Source: Gnetum montanum (lineage: Eukaryota; Streptophyta; Gnetopsida; Gnetales; Gnetaceae). Taken from it: a stretch of DNA of 36,732 nucleotides. The stretch is taken from NCBI GenBank assembly GCA_015680685.1, contig MNCI01027466.1, positions 67,889 to 104,620 on the forward strand, written 5' to 3'. The notes beneath the pieces are model-generated. The model saw nothing but the letters and a program-made list of their open reading frames with translations. It ran no database searches and was not told where the DNA came from. Both the position numbers and the translations under genes were made by a program. Shown in pieces: positions 1 to 9,604 of the stretch. Every line of letters begins with the position of its first letter. Within the stretch, counting starts at the first letter, position 1.

Positions 1-79
1 GACTATGAAGAGGCAAGCTAGTTTATAGTCTTAGCAGACTCTGGTGAATGAGTGTGACAGTTTAGTGTCATGTTATACG

Positions 80-160
80 AAGTTCTATGGTGTCAATTTA
101 CCATCATGACGCCAGGACATTCTGTGGTATCAGTTTTAAGTCATGATGCCAGGACTGCTC
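80..160 (-). repeat. Degenerate repeats of the TAAAACTG type
   Basis: On the minus strand this stretch has two loosely repeated units of the form TCCTGGC-TCATGA followed by TAAAACTG or TAAATTG. They resemble the units of the array at 19690-20150 in the plus-strand element. In that copy such units follow the integrase, whereas here they lie only about 200 bases beyond the protease frame, which may mean that pol is missing in this copy. The rest of 1-290 shows no gene. Confidence 0.35.
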
Positions 161-292
161 TGTGTGGATGCATGCATGTGCGTCCATACGATCCTGTGAA
201 CAAAAGCAACTAGAGAAAACAATGTTAAATAGCCACTGCAGAAAACATGAATTGAAATGCACAAGTGAATAGAAAATAATGTGAAAAGGTGG

Positions 293-345
293 TAGTTTAA
301 GGCCTTTTCGGGCCACGTGTTCTAGTTTAAGGCCTTTTCGGGGCA
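293..345 (-). repeat. Two copies of the GGCCTTAAACTAG unit
   Basis: Two units reading (minus strand) GCCCCGAAAAGGCCTTAAAC and its near copy lie at 345-322 and 315-293, just after the protease frame. They match the eight-copy array at 11231-11625 of the plus-strand element in sequence and in position relative to protease. Confidence 0.75.
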
Positions 346-3300
346 CATGTAAGTGCGTAAGCTAGTACAATGCAAACTAAGGTGACGTATGCACAACGAA
401 CAAAGGTGATGAGTGGGTGGTGGTTAGACGTGTCTTTGGTCGCAGGGGAGTCTTGATTATGCGGTTGTTTCCTAGTTGGACATGGTCTAGGAGGCACGCT
501 AGTTTGCTCTAGGAGGCTTTCAGTTTTTACCCCTTGTTCGGGCATTTTAGCTTTAGGTGTTGTGTTTGTTGTTGTGGGTGTTGCTTCAAGAGGCTTCTCT
601 TTCAAGACCTGTGACATGTCTATGTTGTGGTCAGCTTGAAAGGGAGTGTTGTCACCATGTATAATGACTTGTGCACCTTCGTATGGAAGGCGGATTTCTT
701 GATGTATTGGTGAGGAAACGGCTCGTTGTTGTGCTAACCATGGTCTGCCAAGAATCATGTTGAAACCAGGCATCTCTTCTATGATAGTGAACTCCGCGCT
801 GGTGGGGAATTGTTCACCTGCCACAAAGGCTAAGTTGATTGTGCCCTTGACTGTGACACGTGATCTGTTGAAGGATTTTAGACACGTGGTTTCTGTTGGC
901 ATGATCTCATCTGCCATGCCTAGTTTGTCGATGACGGAGTATAGAACTACGTTTGTTGCTGCACCGTCATCAACATGCACTCTACGAATGGTACATTGCC
1001 CAACATGTACACTAATCGATAATGGAGCTGTTGTGACTTCCCCTCGTTCAGGGTTGACTTTAACTGCATCGTCACGGAAGGCTAAGGTGTTGGAACCCAA
1101 TTCTTGTGGTGTGTGTTGTGAAATCGTTGCACGGATGGATTCCATGTTAGCAGGGATGTCCTCTGTAACAGGAATAGATGCTAACGCTTACGCTAAGGCT
1201 TCACGATGAGCCGATGATGTCATGATCAAATCGTACAAGCTCATGGTCATGTTCTTTTGTTTGAGCATTTGTTTCACCTGGGCTAGTGTAGCTACAAAGT
1301 CTGTGTTGTCTGCCATTGTGTTGGTTGTCTCTGTATGGGTTAAGGGCTTGGGCCTAGTTTGTTTGGGATTAGGGGCAGGGCCCCTAGTATTCAGTTGTTG
1401 TATATTAGGTGTGTCCTTTGTTTCGACTATGGGTGTTGTTCGTTGTTCGTTTGTCCTCTTCTGCTGCCATTTGGTAGGCTTATCTGTGTTGTTGGCAAGG
1501 TTAACTCTTGAGGGAGGAGAGGTTGAGACGTTTCCTACGGTTGGGCTTAGGGTAAGTGAGGGTCCATTGCGTGGTGGCACTTTTATAACAAATGGGAGTT
1601 TAGAAGGTGTTGTTGTTGTGTGACTAGCTTGTTGTGGTACCTTGATAACGAAAGGTTTCTTTGTTGTTGTCGTTGATGCAACATGCCATTTTAACGTCTT
1701 AAAGGACTCCTGTGGTGGTACTTTGACCACGAAAGGTGTCGTCGGTGCTCTAGGTGGCACCTTGATGACGATGGGAGGCTCCTTGCTAGTGGAGGTAGAG
1801 AGGATTGTTGCCTTGCTGGGAGGCACATGGATCACAAAAGGTTGCTGCACAGGTTTAGGCTTACTATCTATGCCAATGGAGTTTATGACATAGGAGGCAT
1901 CGTCTGTGCTCAGTTGATTCAGGGTGTTGATGTTTAGTTGGCCCCGTTCTGTCATTGCTTGTAGATCATCCTTTAACGCATGACAGGTGTCGGTATTGTG
2001 ACCAAACATTTGGTGGTAGTGACAGAATTGGTCTAACTTGAAATGTCGTGGAACCGGGGGCTCATTTGATGCTGCTAAGGTGGGGTTCCTTAGTAGCTCG
2101 TAGTACCTGTCATGTCGACGACGATCATTCTCCGCTACATGTTTGTATTGGATTTGCCTGGCTTTAAGGAGTTGCTCTAGTAGTTCAGAAGGTCATGCAG
2201 GTAGAGGTGTGTACTTAGAGCGATCCTTGTGCTGAAAGTTGGGCCTTGGGATGGCCCCTGTTGTTGTAGGCGGGTTGGTACTGGTGTTTGTTGTTTTTGT
2301 GCTTGTGGCCATAGTTTCCGTTGTTGCCTTTTGTTTGGCAACGTGTTGGTTCTTGGAAGCCACATAGGCAGGATCATTGCTGGTTTGCGCAGCTTGTTCA
2401 ATGTTCTTGATTTGTGTGAATGCTTAGCTCAACGTTTGAGCGCTTATGTAGTATAGTTTTGACTTAATGAAGTCATTCACGGCTCCCTTCAGAATCGTAA
2501 GAAAATACTTTTCAGGGATGGGCTCATGAAGTTCGTTAAGGGCTGCACTCCATCGTTGAATGAACTTTTGCAGTGGTGCTCGTTTCACCTGTATCAGACT
2601 GTCTAGTGTGGCTTCAGGCTTGAGGTTGTACTTAAATTGGGTAACGAACTGATGTAACAGATCCTCCAGAGAGGATATGGAGTTACGAGGCAAGGCTTGG
2701 TACCAGTCTAAGGCTACGCTCGTTAAGGACATATCAAACACGCGCAAGATTGCATGGGACCAAGCTTGAAGCAGTAGAGTTTCTGATCGAAACGTGACTA
2801 AGTGAGCATTTGGATCTCCCTTCCCATTGTACTTGGTTAACTGGGGCAATGTGATTCCCTTGGGTAAAGCTAACGGTGGCACTGCGGAGCTAATTGGATC
2901 GTCGCAGTAGAAATCCAGTACTTTAACTTGTTCAGTGTTGTCAGCTTTGAGTTGCTTTACCTCATCCGCTAACGCTTGCATCATCTGTTTTGCTTCTGCC
3001 CACTCTTGAGCGGTAGGCAAATTAGTTGGTTGGGGAGGTTGTTGGGTTGTCATTTGTTGCTGTGGAGCGATGTTCAGAGTTGTGGTGGTGGGGTGTGGCA
3101 CATTGAAGTGAGTGGGTTGTTGAGCAAGGGGTATGGTTCCTTGCCTAGCCACAAACTGTGAAGTGACACCCTGGATGTGCGGGGTCGATGTAGTGAAAGT
3201 GGCCCCATGCGTTTGCACGTGTGGTATGTACTGGGTGGAGATGGGGGTGGGTAATCTCTGTTGGGATACTGGTGCTTGTGTGCTCATTGACACTTGGTGA

Positions 3301-3689
3301 GCGGTTGTCTGTCCCATGCGAGGATGGAGTGATGGGTTCATGTAGGCATGGGGACTGAGGGTGTGGTATGAATCCTCAGGTTCAGATTGTGCCTTGAAGT
3401 CATCTAAATCATGTTGGTTTTGGGGCTCCTCAGTGGGTCACCGTGAGTTTTGGCTCCTTGCTAGAAGGAGCTAGGAGATGAGCCTATGATGAGGGTCAGA
3501 AAGGGGGATGATGTCATATATGAAGGGGAAAAATTCATGACCTCCCATGTATATGTGCTCGAAGTTTCGTTTTGCCTCTTGTTCTGTGTGGTCAATAGGA
3601 AGGTTGGCCTGAATCTTCACACAAATGTAGTTATACTGTTCTTGTGTCGGGACTATGAAGGCGTGTGCATTAGAGGTCTGGGACTCCAT
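327..3689 (-). pseudogene. gag-pro: Tat gag-protease polyprotein, decayed
   Basis: The frame begins at the ATG at 3689 (MESQTSN), which matches the gag start region of the plus-strand copy. In order it contains an N-terminal region with YNYICVKIQA and YDIIPL, a Pro/Gln-rich stretch, a retrotransposon gag core (KYNGKGDPNAHL, LDWYQALP), a knuckle-like motif FCHYHQMFGHNTDTC, four PFVIKVPP-type repeats, the conserved KQMLKQKN-SLYDL block, and an aspartic protease (VHVDDGAATNVV, ILGRPWLAQQ). One frame runs throughout but is broken by TAG near 3471, a TGA just after it, TAA near 2424, TGA near 2193 and TAA at 1186-1188. Where the plus-strand copy aligns, two of these stops replace Gln. The C-terminus differs from the other copy and ends in a hydrophobic stretch. 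Non-functional as it stands. Confidence 0.85.
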
Positions 3690-4029
3690 GGTGATGTGTG
3701 ACAGGGCAGTGTACGAGCTAGCTAACAAGTGCCGAGTGTGTTTTGGGCTAAGTGTGCAGAGTGTCCGGCGTGTGAACACTGAAAATTTTTCTAAGTGTCC
3801 AACGTGTACAGTGTAAACGGGAGAAAATTTGGCTAAGTATGAAATTATGAACTGTATTCGTATGCGGATGGTGATCTCAGGTAAGAGGAAGTCATCTTGG
3901 AATCATTATGTTGTGTGTATTTAATGCCTTGGATAAGGTGATCCAAGTTGGTGGCCGTTAGTACTTAGACCGGTTTGAAGTAGGTGCGAATCGCAACGAA
4001 TTCGGCTTTGAAACGGGGCCGTTTTGGGT

Positions 4030-4200
4030 GTTTTTGTTAAAAAAACACTGTAGCGGTACTGTAGTAATACTGTACCAGTGTAAAAACACTGTAGCAGCGT
4101 AAAAGCACTGTAGCAACATAAAAACACTGTAGCAGCGTACATGCACTGTAGCAGCATAAACACACTGTAGCAGCGTAGACGCACTGTAGCAGCGTAGACG
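4030..4200. repeat. CACTGTAGCAGCGTA tandem array
   Basis: About eight degenerate units, mostly 19-22 bases, with the core CACTGTAGCAGCGTA plus a short A-rich tail. The array lies in the leader of the minus-strand Tat element and is absent from the leader of the plus-strand copy. Confidence 0.8.
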
Positions 4201-4420
4201 CTGGGAATTTGTAGACAAAGTTAGCGTATGGTTAATGGTGTAAACGCTGGAATACTTGTAGATGGTGAGTTTTAAATAGGGCAACGTAGATGCTGATCAG
4301 CGTAGACGCTGATCAGCGTAGACGCTGGGAAGTTTGCAGGTAAGGTTTTAAACTATACAGCGTAAACGCTGAGAGGTTTTCGAAAAAAAATTGACGTGTA
4401 CTCAACAGCGTAGACGCTGA
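4164..4420. repeat. CAGCGTAGACGCTG inverted-repeat units
   Basis: Roughly eight scattered units of the form CAGCGTAGACGCTG (variants GTAAACGCTG, GTAGATGCTG). Each is an imperfect palindrome (CAGCG / CGCTG arms), and two are directly adjacent at about 4296-4330. They lie in the leader and share the GCGTA core seen in other arrays of this family. Confidence 0.7.
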
Positions 4421-4452
4421 GAGCTCTGAAGCACAACTAGTTTAAGGAAGAG

Positions 4453-4470
4453 GCCCTCCTTCTAGCGCCA
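4453..4470 (-). other. Primer-binding site of the minus-strand Tat element
   Basis: The minus strand reads TGGCGCTAGAAGGAGGGC, starting five bases (GAAAA) after the LTR end TACA. The same 18 bases occur at 7051-7068 in the plus-strand element, after its LTR end. I cannot assign the tRNA primer with confidence. Confidence 0.8.
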
Positions 4471-4679
4471 TTTTCTGTACCGCCCGAAATCGTTGCTCTC
4501 CAGCTGGAAGGAAACAGAGACGGTGGGATCGCGGGACATGCACAGAAGACCCTACCATCGCTTGAGGGCGAGCTGGAACGGACGAAGGTAGAGTACCTTG
4601 GGTGGTCCGCACGTGGATCAGACAAGGATTTCCCCAAACGTACACTGGGGTGCTATACTTTGGGTTATACGTGAACGGT

Positions 4680-4795
4680 GTAACAGGCGTAAAATAGAGC
4701 ATAAACAGAGCGTAAACAGGGCGTAAACAGAGCATAAACAGGGCGTAAACAACGTAAACGGAGCGTAAAATTAAAGAGAGCGTAAACAAAATACA
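4680..4795. repeat. GCGTAAACAG short tandem array
   Basis: About nine units of 11-13 bases with the core GCGTAAAC or GCATAAAC, separated by AG, GG or GA. On the strand of the host element the core reads GTTTACGC. It lies downstream of the TATA box, so inside the predicted R/U5 part of the LTR. Confidence 0.8.
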
Positions 4796-5090
4796 TGCAA
4801 CAATTAATGAAAACTGTAATAGATTTTAGGAAGAAAATGCCAAAATATTATTGCAAAGTGAGAGTTACAATGCACCGGTCTAACGCAGTTGTGGCTTTCA
4901 CACAAGGCGAACGAATAGCCCTGGTGGATGCAGGGATGACTGTGGGCTGGTTCAAACTGTAGGCACAGCGTATGGAGGCTATATGTTCAGCGTATAGGGT
5001 TGATGTCTAGCGTCAAGGTTTCTGCTCTGGTTCCTTTTTTGTCTCTGGTTTGCTAAACTTGCCAACCCCGATCTAATGAAAAATTGGGGT

Positions 5091-5097
5091 TTTTATA
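5091..5097 (-). promoter_or_regulatory. TATA box of the minus-strand Tat LTR
   Basis: The minus strand reads CTGTATAAAAACCCC. It lies about 615 bases before the LTR end, a spacing similar to the roughly 695 bases in the plus-strand copy. Confidence 0.55.
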
Positions 5098-5167
5098 CAG
5101 GTTTAGATGTTAGACTCGGGTTGGGTGACACGTGGCACGTTGACCAGGTGCGAAAGAAAATTACAAC

Positions 5168-5285
5168 TGTACAGCATAGAGGATGCCAACGTAAGCGTAG
5201 AGGATGCCAGCATAAGCGTATAGCATGCTAGCGTAAGCATAGAGGATGCCAGTGTAAGCGTATAGCATGCCAGTGTACACCAAAA
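5168..5285. repeat. GCGTA-AGGATGCCAG tandem array in U3
   Basis: About six units of 20-22 bases alternating between GTAGAGGATGCCAGCGTAA and GTATAGCATGCCAGTGTAA. It sits upstream of the TATA box on the element's own strand, so in U3. Confidence 0.75.
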
Positions 5286-5290
5286 ATGTA

Positions 5291-5646
5291 CCCAGCGTAT
5301 ACACATAAAAATGCTTCATTTTAAGGTCAAAAATTGATTTTTGGGTGCCTGAGAGCAACTGGGAACCTTGGGGAAGGTCCTGGGGGGTCCAGACCTTCAG
5401 TTTTGGCATGCTTTGACTCATTTCTGGGGCCCAAATTTCTCTCTACGCTGGCTGCACCCTGGGCGTATACGTTGGGCGTAGAGGAATGAAAGACCATCAT
5501 TTGGAGCCCAAAATTTGATTTTCAAGTGCTTGAGAGCTGCTGGGGACCCTGGGGAAGGTCTTGGGGGGTCCAGACACTCAGTTCTGGCATGTTTTGACTC
5601 ATTTCTGGGGCCCGAAAGTCTCTCTACGTTGGCTGCACCTTGGGCG
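5291..5646. repeat. 181-bp tandem repeat, copies 1 and 2
   Basis: Two copies (about 5291-5460 and 5461-5641) share blocks such as GGGGTCCAGAC, TTTGACTCATTTCTGGGGCC and GGCTGCACC. A third copy follows the inserted element at 22634. The inserted element split the array exactly at the start of copy 3 (GGGCG). Confidence 0.85.
5642..5646. repeat. Target-site duplication, left copy (GGGCG)
   Basis: GGGCG directly precedes the 5' LTR and is repeated directly after the 3' LTR at 22634-22638. Removing one copy and the element restores the continuity of the 181-bp tandem repeat. Confidence 0.95.
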
Positions 5647-5902
5647 TGAAACATTGTGAAAATTACGAGTCGGCCTCAGGCAAAGATTCGCAATTCAAGC
5701 GGGAGCGCACATCACTTTTGTTCAAGGACAAGTTTACGCTCTAATTACGCACGGCAGCGTAATGAGCGTAATAAGCTCCAAAATAGTCAAAGGCCAGAGA
5801 AGCACAACAGTTCGACACTTTTTCTCGCGGCGCATGAATAACTTGTCTTTACGCTCGTTACGCCGCGGTGCGTACCATTACGTATGTCATCATTAAAGCT
5901 AG

Positions 5903-6094
5903 GCATTGTTTACGCTTCAGCACGCGCAGCTGCGTGGTGAGCGTAAGTTAAGCATTGTTTACGCTTCGTCACGCGCAGCTGCGTGGTAAGCGTAAGTTGC
6001 ACATCATTTACGCTTCATCACGCGCAGCTGCGTAGTGAGCGTAAGTTGCACATTGTTTACGCTTTGTTACGCGCAGCTGCGTAGTGAGCGTAAA
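5903..6094. repeat. Four palindromic 49-bp tandem repeats in U3 (5' LTR)
   Basis: Units start near 5903, 5952, 5999 and 6048. Each has TTTACGCTT, then CACGCGCAGCTGCGTGG (or TAG), then TGAGCGTAA, so outer arms TTACGCT / AGCGTAA and inner arms CACGC / GCGTG can pair around GCAGCTGC. They end about 250 bases before the TATA box. Confidence 0.9.
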
Positions 6095-6342
6095 ACAACT
6101 CTGAGCTTATTGTTTTTCACACCGGATTATGCTCATACACGCAATACAACGCGAATGAGTGTAATACAGCTGGAAAGCAATTAAAGCGCGCTCAGCATGT
6201 ACCTGCTCTTCACACGCACAACACGCAAACGAGCGTGTTGTGCGTAGTCACAGTCTGACTTAAAATGGTCATGCCAAAAAGACCCGAAACATCAGGGCCC
6301 CACGTCATCAGGGTTGCGCATTTTCCACGAAGCGTCACGGCC

Positions 6343-6350
6343 TATAAATA
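6343..6350 (+). promoter_or_regulatory. TATA box, 5' LTR
   Basis: TATAAATA in the context GGCCTATAAATACCTCAG, about 695 bases before the LTR end. It is conserved in the other LTR at 21930-21937. It marks the likely U3/R border and start of the genomic transcript about 30 bases downstream. Confidence 0.75.
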
Positions 6351-7050
6351 CCTCAGTTGACAAAGATACAGGGGTTGGCAAATTAGAGAAGCAGAAGCAT
6401 ATTTCTGAGCACCAGAGCACTTAGCACTTTGGAGTAGAGATACAGAGAACAACGCTTTGGCAATCGTTGGCATTATCACCTTACAGTCGAAGCAGAGTAC
6501 AGTTCGCTTTAAGCACCGGTGACAGGAGTAATCGTTCTGCTGAAAAGACTCTATCAATCAGAAACAATTGATTGGTAGACGTCAAAGCTTGGCCTGCCTT
6601 GCATCTCAGCTTTAGCCCACGAGGTAGATCGGACTTCTGTTTAGACCGTTTTGCTTGTTGTTTTGTGCTTGTTTCACATCCTGTAATCGGGGATTCCCCA
6701 GTGTAATTTCTCATGCAAAATATACATTTTTAAGTCAAAGCGCAGATCTTGAAGCTACGTGCTTCTCTTATGTCAGCCTCCTTTTATCGTGTTTAGCATT
6801 ATCACCGTTGCAACCCGTCTACATCGTTTTCCCCTCGTTTTGCGACTCCTCGACCCAGATCGCTTTCTTTTTACGTACTTTTCATTGTTTTACTGACCCG
6901 TAAGTCCCTGTCTGATCGACAAGACCGTTCAGGGCACCGCGGATTCATTTTTCCAGCATAGCCCTCGCGCGGATCCGTGGCTAAAACTGTGTACGCCGGA
7001 ACCTCGGTCGGTATTTCCAGCTGCCGACGTTTTCCGTCGCTACAGTTTTC

Positions 7051-7070
7051 TGGCGCTAGAAGGAGGGCCC
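7051..7070 (+). other. Primer-binding site of the plus-strand Tat element
   Basis: TGGCGCTAGAAGGAGGGCCC begins six bases (GTTTTC) after the LTR end. It opens with the TGG expected opposite a tRNA CCA end and is identical over 18 bases to the site in the minus-strand copy. The leader from 7071 to 7294 holds nothing else I can name. Confidence 0.8.
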
Positions 7071-7294
7071 TTCAGGCTCCGATCCGAATATTTCGGGTAG
7101 CCTTGGTAGTGATCCGTACCCTAAAACCATAGACGTAATACCTCTAAGAAAGTCTACGGTCCATCGCGTGGTATAGATCGGTCGCAAGGACGGTTTCTTT
7201 GAAATCCTACAGGGTAGAAAGCCTTTTGTGCTTTTTTGTTGCCAGCCATTTTCGTTTAGATCCGATTACCAGCTACTCTCGATTTCATCGCTCA

Positions 7295-9604
7295 ATGGAT
7301 TCCTTCTACTCAAACACAACTACCATGGTCACTACCGATCTGGGTGTCACACCTATCAATCCTACAGCAGCCACAGGACCAGCTCCTGGCGCGACGGGGC
7401 CCCAGGGACCATTGCGCCATTCATTAAGGCTTCAGGGGAAAGAGCCTATCTTCACGGTTATAACCCCTGAAGAATACAATTTCATATGCGTTAAGATCCA
7501 GGCAAGGCTGGCTCTCAGCCGAGCCGAGCTTGAGGCAAAGCGAAACTTTGAGGTGCTCCACCGAGGGGGCTATGATTTTAAGCCGACAGCCTATGACATA
7601 ATCCCCTTGACCGAACACCAACATGAACTTATCGCACAGTTGGTCATGGCTAGAGGCCAGACTTCACAACCTGTGGTGGAGCCCCAGCATAGGGAAGAGG
7701 CAGAGGACGAATTCGCGGCTTTGTCTGAACATTCGTTCCATACTTTGATGCCCCACACGTACGTAAATCCGCTGTTCCCTTACAACGGAGAGGTAGCCTC
7801 TCTGGACCTAGCCGCGACTGTGCAGATGCACATTCTTGTCCTTCCTCAGGCCAATGTGCAGCCGTCAGGGTTACAAGTGCAGCCGTCAGGGTTGCAAGCA
7901 CAAATACCGCACCATAACACGGGGGTGGTTCCATCACCACAGGTACTTAGTATCCCAGCGGTGATCCTGGCGACCACCGCGTCCCATTTCATCCCGCAGA
8001 TACAACCCCATAATGTATCTGCAACACACCCAACCCAGACCATGCCGTTTCCGCATCCGCAAGCTCAACAGATACCCGCAACCGCTCAACCACAAACATA
8101 CGTCCAGCAGCCTGCCGCAGGTCAGTGGGCCAGCCCAGCGGTGCAACATGCTCAATCTGTGGTGCACAGCATGCAGCCCCCGGTTGCACCGGTAACGCAG
8201 GCTCCATAGAGGATCCTGCAGTATGCCTATCCCTATTTTGCGCAGCAGGCAACTGCCAACCCCTCTGCCCAAGCTAGTAGGTGGTGGTCTTCACAGGCCC
8301 CTCCGCCTGCAGGGATCCCCGCCCAGCCAGTAGCCAGCCAGCCACTTCCGTTGTTTCTGTTTCCTAGCACCGCCCTCCCGGTCCAACCTCCTGTGCTTGC
8401 TGCACAGACAGCTCCGTTAACAGGTCTAGACCAAGCTTTCCAGCTTATCCAGACGCTTACCAAGGAGGTGCGACGCCTCAAGACCGCTGGATCTGATACC
8501 ATTCAGATTATGGACTTCTATCAGGATGATCCGATCAATCCAGCGGTCCCCGTGCTGTCGTTGCCACCAGGGATGTCCCTCCCTCATTTTACCAAGTATA
8601 ATGGAGAGGGGGATCCCAACACCCATCTAGCCACCTTCAGGTCTGAATCTTTGTTGTTACAACAGTGGCCGCACACTTTAATCCGAGTCTTCGCGATGTC
8701 ATTAACAGGGAAGGCTTTAGACTGGTATAGAGCTCTCCCACGCTCTTCCATTTCAACCTTGGAAGAGCTGCTGACTCAATTTGTGACCCGTTTCAAATAC
8801 AACCTGAAGCTGGAAGTCACGTTGGAACAGCTTATGGGGGTGAAACAAGACCCGCTCGAGCCAGTCCAAAAGTTTATACAGCGTTGGAATGCTACCTTGA
8901 ATGAGATCCGCGACCCGATCGCGGACTCCCATCTACTGGTTATATTCAAGCGAGTAGTCAACGACTTTATTAAGTCTAAGCTGTATTATCTTTCCCCCGG
9001 CAATATACATCAGGCCTTCGCCCAGGTCCGAAGCATCCAAGATGCTGCGGAGGCCAGCAAAGACCCAGCATATGTCGCCTACAAAAACGCACACAACAAA
9101 GCCAAAGACAAAGGCAAGGCAGCGACAACGACAGTAGCTGCGTTGACTGAGAACGCAAAAAACAAGAAGGCGCCCACAACAGCACCCCCTGAGGCCACGG
9201 CTGGTGTCGGCACCAGCCAAACCACAGCTGCCCCTGAAGGTTCCCCCCAGCCAAAGCCAAATTTTGAGCCTAAAGATCGCTCAAAATATGCGGCTTTACC
9301 TGTGAAGCATTCTGAACTGCTGAAACAACTGTTAGCGGCAGGACACATTCAACCTAAGAAGGTGTCCGAGGAAGCCCTAAAGCGTCACAGACGTCACTGT
9401 GAACTGCTGAAGGACCCTTCCTTAGCTCTGCCTAACGAACCAGCAGTTCCGAGATCTTTCAGGCTGGACCGTTTCTGTGACTACCACCAGATGTGTGGTC
9501 ACGACACAGATTACTGCTGGGCGTTGATAGACGACATTCAACGCATGATCGACGAAGGTCATCTAAAATTAGACAGCAGTAATCCTACGCGTCCAGAAAA
9601 CTAA
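7295..9604 (+). pseudogene. gag: Tat gag (capsid and knuckle region), decayed
   Basis: The start is taken as the ATG at 7295 (MDSFYSN), the first that precedes the region conserved with the minus-strand copy (YNFICVKIQARL, YDIIPLTEHQHELI). A Pro/Gln-rich linker follows, then the retrotransposon gag core near 8590-8930 (KYNGEGDPNTHLATF, ALDWYRALP, FIQRWNATLNEI) and a knuckle-like motif FCDYHQMCGHDTDYC near 9473-9517, typical of Tat gag. The frame is constant but is cut by TAG at 8207-8209 and closed by TAA at 9602-9604. Both are one C-to-T step from a Gln codon, and the frame continues beyond the second. About 770 codons. Confidence 0.9.

Larger units (their letters stand above)
3690..4452 (-). 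other. 5' leader of the minus-strand Tat element
   Basis: This is the untranslated leader between primer-binding site and gag start. It is about 760 bases long, against about 250 in the plus-strand copy. The excess comes from two short-repeat arrays listed separately. The ORFs in it are low-complexity translations of the repeats. Confidence 0.6.
1..5646 (-). mobile_element. Tat-lineage Ty3/gypsy element, minus strand, 5' half (LTR, leader, gag-protease)
   Basis: Read on the minus strand, this stretch holds part of an LTR (5646 to 4476), a primer-binding site (4470-4453), a repeat-rich leader, and a gag-protease reading frame (3689 to 327). It is followed by two copies of the TTAAACTAG repeat that also follows protease in the plus-strand element at 5647-22633. 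Proteins and primer site are clearly related between the two copies, so they belong to one family. The rest of the element lies beyond the left edge of the window. Its LTR is split by the plus-strand element and resumes at 22634-23065. Confidence 0.85.
4476..5646 (-). mobile_element. 5' LTR of the minus-strand Tat element, part 1
   Basis: The LTR ends on the minus strand at TACA (plus 4476-4479), directly before the primer-binding site. Its beginning (TGAAACACC) is at 23065, on the far side of the inserted plus-strand element, and matches the TGAAACA start of that element's LTRs. Together the two parts make an LTR of about 1.6 kb. It contains a TATA box and three kinds of tandem repeat. Confidence 0.8.
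5647..7044 (+). mobile_element. 5' LTR of the plus-strand Tat element
   Basis: It aligns over its full length with 21234-22633. It begins TG, ends CA, is preceded by the duplication GGGCG and followed after six bases by the primer site. U3 holds four palindromic 49-bp repeats and a TATA box at 6343. The short ORFs inside are not supported as genes, because the same ones recur in both LTRs with no recognisable domain. Confidence 0.95.

Noticed and set aside
757-1893. Plus-strand ORFs opposite the minus-strand gag-protease (757-1209, 1222-1623, 1642-1893)
   Set aside because: They are shadows of a reading frame with clear gag and protease motifs on the other strand; their own translations are low-complexity Val/Gly/Leu text.
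4476-4479. Possibility that the minus-strand copy is a solo LTR with unrelated gag nearby
   Set aside because: The primer site and leader run on from the LTR end to gag in the same order and spacing type as in the complete copy.
4437-4789. Minus-strand ORFs rich in repeated Tyr/Leu/Phe words in the LTR and leader
   Set aside because: They translate the GCGTAAAC and GTAGCAGCG tandem repeats and have no other content.
5903-6094. A CRISPR-like array
   Set aside because: The spacers are as similar as the repeats, so this is a plain tandem repeat within an LTR, and the window is from a plant.
5656-6903. Small ORFs in the LTR, repeated at 21243-22550
   Set aside because: They recur only because the LTRs are duplicates; they have no domain and are broken differently in the two copies.
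7650-8502. Minus-strand ORFs opposite gag
   Set aside because: Shadows of the Pro/Gln-rich part of gag, giving Trp/Gly/Arg-rich text.
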